Shown here: in pieces, positions 61,003-64,000 of the stretch
Layout: every line of letters begins with the position of its first letter
Numbering within the stretch: position 1 is the stretch's first letter
NCBI GenBank assembly: GCA_022711435.1
Contig: JAKLFB010000023.1
Span: 1-64,000, forward strand
Reading direction: 5' to 3'
DNA: 64,000 nt
DNA from: Verrucomicrobiota bacterium
Lineage (GTDB): Bacteria; Verrucomicrobiota; Verrucomicrobiia; Limisphaerales; UBA1319
The notes under the pieces: generated by a model
Databases searched by the model: none
Seen by the model: only the letters and a program-made list of their open reading frames with translations
Told to the model about the DNA's origin: nothing
Made by a program: the position numbers and the translations under genes

Positions 61003-63416
61003 AAGCGATCCTTGAGGCGCTGCCACCAGGACGAGTTGGTGAGGATGACGAAGGGGACGGGCGGGCTTCGGACGCTTCCGGCCGGGTTGGATACGGTCAC
61101 CGAGTAGAGGCCCGCCTGATCGGGCGAAACGCGGCGAAGCTGGAGCGTTGCCGATTCCGAATCGAGCAGGTTCGTCTCGTTGAAATGCCACAAGAACCGC
61201 AGCGGCGGGCTGCCGGTGGCGGTCACGGAGAAGGTGGCGTCCTTGCCCGGCCGATTCGTTTGTGGGGCTGGCGGAGAGACGAGAACGGGCGGGTAGAGGA
61301 GGGAGAGGTGAGCGGGCAGGCTCGTGATGCTGCCAGCCAGATTGGTCACCACGACGCGGTACTCACCGGTGTGCTGCGGGCCGAGGTTGGAGACGACGAG
61401 GCTGTCGGCGAGGGCGTTGGACAGGAGCTGCTGCCCGAAGAACCACTGGTAGCCGGCCGGGCCGGTGCTGGCGACCGTCGAGTTGAACACCGCCTTCTGC
61501 CCCGCCACGCCCGCCACGCTTTTCGGCGAGGAAGAGAAAACGGGAGGAAGGACCACGATGACGGGGACGGGCGCGGTGGAGACCCGGCCGGCGGGATTGG
61601 ATACGACGACCGAGTAATTGCCCGCGTTGGTGGCCTGTGCGCTGGACAGGGTGAGGGCCTGGCCGGTGGCGCCCGGGATATTCGATCCGTTCACCTGCCA
61701 CTGGTACTGGACAGGCACGGCGCTGGCTGCCTCGACTGTGAGCTGCAAGGGGCTGCCCGCGACCACGGTGCGGGGCTGGGGCGGGGATTTAATTTCGGGG
61801 GCTGTGACGACGGTGAGGTTGGCGACGGCGCTGGTGACGGCGCCGGCGGGGTTGGAGACGATGACCGCGTAAGGGCCGGCCTGAGAGGCCTGGATCTGGG
61901 GCAGAGCCAGGTCCGGTGAGATGGCCCCGGCCAAGTTGGTGGACTGGAAGGTCCACTGGTAGGTGAGGGGGCCGAGGCTGCTGGCGGTGACCCGGAGCAC
62001 GACATTGGATTTGACGGTGGCGAACATGTCTTTGGGGCCGGTGGTGATGAGGGGCGGCACCATGACCTTGAGAGTGGCGGGGAGGCTGACGAGGCGTTCG
62101 GCGGCGTTGGTGAGGACAGCGGTGTAGTGGCCGGCTTGGTCGGGTCGGGCTTCAGGGATGGCGAGCGTGAGCTGGTCGGCTCCGGCCACATTGGTTCCGT
62201 TGAGCTGCCATTGGCACCCAATCGGCCCGGCGCCCTTGACCTGGACCTCGAAGGTGACAGGCCGGTGCTGGATGACCAGCTGGCTTTCGGGCTGGCGGGT
62301 GATGACCAGGAGGACCTTGCCGCGGCGGGCCGCATCGGCACGGAACATGGGCCAGGGGCTCTGGGCGGGCGCACCGGCGCCGCGCAATGCGTAGAGGACG
62401 CCTTCCTCGTCGCCGAAGAGCACATTGCCTTCGGGGGTCAGGACAGGGGAGGACCGGATGATGCCGCGGGCGGTGTGGATCCATTTCTTGGAGCCCTCGG
62501 GGCTGACGGCGTAGAGCTTGCCTTCGTCCGAGCCGACATAGATGGTGCCGTCGGCAGCCACGGCGGGGGTGGACTGAACGAGGTCGCCGGTGGCCAGAGC
62601 CCATTTGCGTGTTCCGTCGGGGCTGAAGGCGTAGAGCTTGGTGTCCCAGGAACCGATGTAAATCGAGCCATCAGGGGCCAGGACGGGCGACGAGTAGAGG
62701 TGGCCATCGGAGGCGGCCTCCCATAAACGTTCGCCGGCGGGCGAGAGCGCGTAGAGGCGGCCGTTGGCGGAGCCGACGTAGATGGTCTGATCCAGGCCGA
62801 TCGCGGGAGAGGATGCGACGTAGTGGCCGGTGGGGAACGACCAGAGAAGCTTGCCTTGGGGAGAAACGGCGTAGAGGTGGCGGTCGTGGGAGCCGAAATA
62901 GACTGTGCCGTCGATCCCGATCGCCGGTGAGGACCGCACATAGCCTCCGGCATAGAACCGCCACAAGGGCGCGCCATTCGGGGTCAGAGCATGAAGATGC
63001 CCGTCGTCGGAGCCGACGTAGATCGTTCCGTCCAAGGCGAGGGCGGGAGAGGAGCAGACCCGATCCCCGGCGGCGTAGGTCCAACGGACGGCGCCGGTTG
63101 GGCTCAAGGCGTAGACGTGGTGGTCGTAGGAACCGCAGTAGATCGTGCCGTCGGCGCCCACGGCGGGCGTGCCGGGCATGGATCCAAAGGAGCGGTAGCG
63201 CCATTTGAGGGCGCCGTTGCGTCCGATCGCCAACAGGTCGCGGCCGGCGCCCACGTAGATGGTGCCGTCCTTGCCGATGGATGGGGAGCCGCCGATCCGG
63301 CCGCGGGTTTCCAGCTCCCAGAGCCGGCTGCCGGCGGGCTGAGCCAGCACGGCGGCCCCGCCCAGCGCGATCGAAAGCGCGAGCGCGAACGCGCGGCCAT
63401 AATCGTGGATGCGCAT
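60999..63416 (-). CDS. Exported PQQ-like propeller plus multiple Ig-domain protein
   Basis: An 805-residue protein. The start at 63416 gives MRIHDYGRAFALALSIALGGAAVLAQPAG, a clear signal peptide. About residues 28-355 carry at least nine near-identical propeller repeats of the form GTIYVGSxDGHLYALSP with SSPAIGxDGT between them. From about 365 to 800 there are roughly five Ig-like domains, each with a YQW core and an AGxYxVVVxNPAG strand. It is presumably periplasmic or surface-attached and adhesive or scaffolding. The propeller repeats are so uniform that recent duplication is likely. Confidence 0.85.
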   Translation of the reverse strand: MRIHDYGRAFALALSIALGGAAVLAQPAGSRLWELETRGRIGGSPSIGKDGTIYVGAGRDLLAIGRNGALKWRYRSFGSMPGTPAVGADGTIYCGSYDHHVYALSPTGAVRWTYAAGDRVCSSPALALDGTIYVGSDDGHLHALTPNGAPLWRFYAGGYVRSSPAIGIDGTVYFGSHDRHLYAVSPQGKLLWSFPTGHYVASSPAIGLDQTIYVGSANGRLYALSPAGERLWEAASDGHLYSSPVLAPDGSIYIGSWDTKLYAFSPDGTRKWALATGDLVQSTPAVAADGTIYVGSDEGKLYAVSPEGSKKWIHTARGIIRSSPVLTPEGNVLFGDEEGVLYALRGAGAPAQSPWPMFRADAARRGKVLLVITRQPESQLVIQHRPVTFEVQVKGAGPIGCQWQLNGTNVAGADQLTLAIPEARPDQAGHYTAVLTNAAERLVSLPATLKVMVPPLITTGPKDMFATVKSNVVLRVTASSLGPLTYQWTFQSTNLAGAISPDLALPQIQASQAGPYAVIVSNPAGAVTSAVANLTVVTAPEIKSPPQPRTVVAGSPLQLTVEAASAVPVQYQWQVNGSNIPGATGQALTLSSAQATNAGNYSVVVSNPAGRVSTAPVPVIVVLPPVFSSSPKSVAGVAGQKAVFNSTVASTGPAGYQWFFGQQLLSNALADSLVVSNLGPQHTGEYRVVVTNLAGSITSLPAHLSLLYPPVLVSPPAPQTNRPGKDATFSVTATGSPPLRFLWHFNETNLLDSESATLQLRRVSPDQAGLYSVTVSNPAGSVRSPPVPFVILTNSSWWQRLKDRF

Positions 63417-63468
63417 GCCTGGGAGGATTCTGGACGGCCGCGCGGTCAAAATCAAGCTTGGCCCGGGC

Positions 63469-64000
63469 TCAAACCAGGAGGAGGCGGGAGGCGCCGGCGA
63501 TGGGGCGAAAGACATCGGCCTGGATGCCTTGGCGGGCGAAGGCGCGGACCAGGCCGGCGGTGTGGGGCGCCTGGACCAGGATCATGATGCATCCGCCGAG
63601 CCCGGCTCCGGCGAGCTGGGCTCCCTGGACACCCGGCTGGCGGAGCGCCAGGTCGACCATCCGGTCCATCTCCGGCAGGCTGCAGGCATAGGAGCCAGGC
63701 AAGCCGGCCAGATCGGCTTCCGGCGACTTCCGATCGGCCAGGTCGGTCAGCGCGCGGGCGGCGTCCTGCGGATGGAACCGGCGGGACCGTCCATCCGCGT
63801 CGGTGCGGCTGACGCGGTCGCCCTCGTGGGAGAGGCTCATGAGGCGGCCCAATCCGGCGGCATCGTTTCGGCGGAGAAGATCGATGCAGCGGCGGGCGCG
63901 ATCCATTTCGGACAGGCCGAACAGGACGACATCGCGCACGGCATAGCCGTTGGGCGGGGCGCTATGGGATTCGAGGAGGCGCTCGAGCCTTTCGCGATCG
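63469..64000 (-). CDS. Galactokinase/GHMP kinase, 3' part (5' end beyond window)
   Basis: On the minus strand the frame is open to the window edge and encodes at least 176 residues ending at 63469. The sequence (RDVVLFGLSEMDRARRCIDLLRRND, LGRLMSLSHEGDRVSR, GSYACSLPEMDRMVDLALRQPGVQGAQLAGAGLGGCIMILV) matches the C-terminal half of galactokinase. That includes the GHMP motif 3 GAGLGGC and a galactokinase-like SLSHEGDR block. It would phosphorylate galactose or a related sugar at C1. The start codon and motifs 1-2 are missing. Confidence 0.85.
   Translation of the reverse strand, partial: DRERLERLLESHSAPPNGYAVRDVVLFGLSEMDRARRCIDLLRRNDAAGLGRLMSLSHEGDRVSRTDADGRSRRFHPQDAARALTDLADRKSPEADLAGLPGSYACSLPEMDRMVDLALRQPGVQGAQLAGAGLGGCIMILVQAPHTAGLVRAFARQGIQADVFRPIAGASRLLLV

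Noticed and set aside
1..64000. CRISPR arrays, prophage or insertion sequences
   Set aside because: No regularly spaced repeats, transposase, integrase or phage structural genes were recognised on either strand.

Overview
This 64 kb window is GC-rich, densely coding and chromosomal in character. No phage, conjugation, transposase or CRISPR genes were seen. The gene content points to a verrucomicrobial bacterium, probably near Pedosphaera/Limisphaerales (inference from gene families, no phylogeny run). The markers are three pseudopilin-like proteins with the TLIELLVVIAIIAILAGML-type N-terminus and a DG-containing tail, several very large secreted LamG, Ig-like and lamin-tail proteins, a sulfatase, a 3-keto-disaccharide hydrolase (DUF1080), PSCyt1-like cytochrome c, Gfo/Idh/MocA and Tat-exported sugar-isomerase-like proteins. 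LptD indicates an outer membrane.

Layout. 1-2.8 kb: the tail of an unidentified gene, then two abutting radical SAM genes. 3.0-11.4 kb: a leftward block for exported proteins (BNR-type, LamG/Ig, pseudopilin, sulfatase, S1-like protease). 11.8-16.2 kb: a rightward block with a PQQ beta-propeller protein, a DGQHR/DndB-like protein and a redox-defence group (rubrerythrin, flavin reductase-rubredoxin fusion, double CDGSH protein). 16.2-22.3 kb: a radical SAM gene, then a tight leftward heme operon hemE-hemN-hemG-hemH covering uroporphyrinogen III to protoheme. 22.6-26.2 kb: a GDPD phosphodiesterase, an internally deleted AAA/DUF4143 remnant, tRNA-Thr(CGT), a TIM-barrel protein and a frameshifted transglutaminase-like gene. 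26.3-29.0 kb: a coupled TPR-AAA+ and TPR-membrane pair. 29.1-33.6 kb: two pseudopilins bracketing an Ig/lamin-tail protein.

33.6-36.7 kb: thioredoxin with a TetR regulator and a candidate operator, cytochrome c, and an oxidoreductase. 37.0-44.1 kb: a DUF1080 lipoprotein, LptD, and a complete TRAP uptake system (TatT, DctP, fused DctQM). 44.1-49.3 kb: leftward trxB-ilvC, then a three-gene sugar-phosphate-like cassette (HAD, unrecognised protein, PfkB kinase). 49.5-55.9 kb: a beta-propeller phosphoesterase, a TIM-barrel protein and a LamG protein with a possible peptidase domain. 55.9-64 kb: a PA0069-type radical SAM gene, an OPT transporter preceded by a 38-residue lipoprotein gene, YqgE, a zinc-ribbon protein, a PQQ/Ig protein and the 3' part of a galactokinase gene.

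Nothing here is an obvious new defence island. The best leads are the HAD/unknown/PfkB cassette, the solitary DGQHR protein, the TPR-AAA+/TPR-membrane pair, and the palindrome-associated DUF4143 remnant. Family assignments come from reading motifs by eye; no database search was made.
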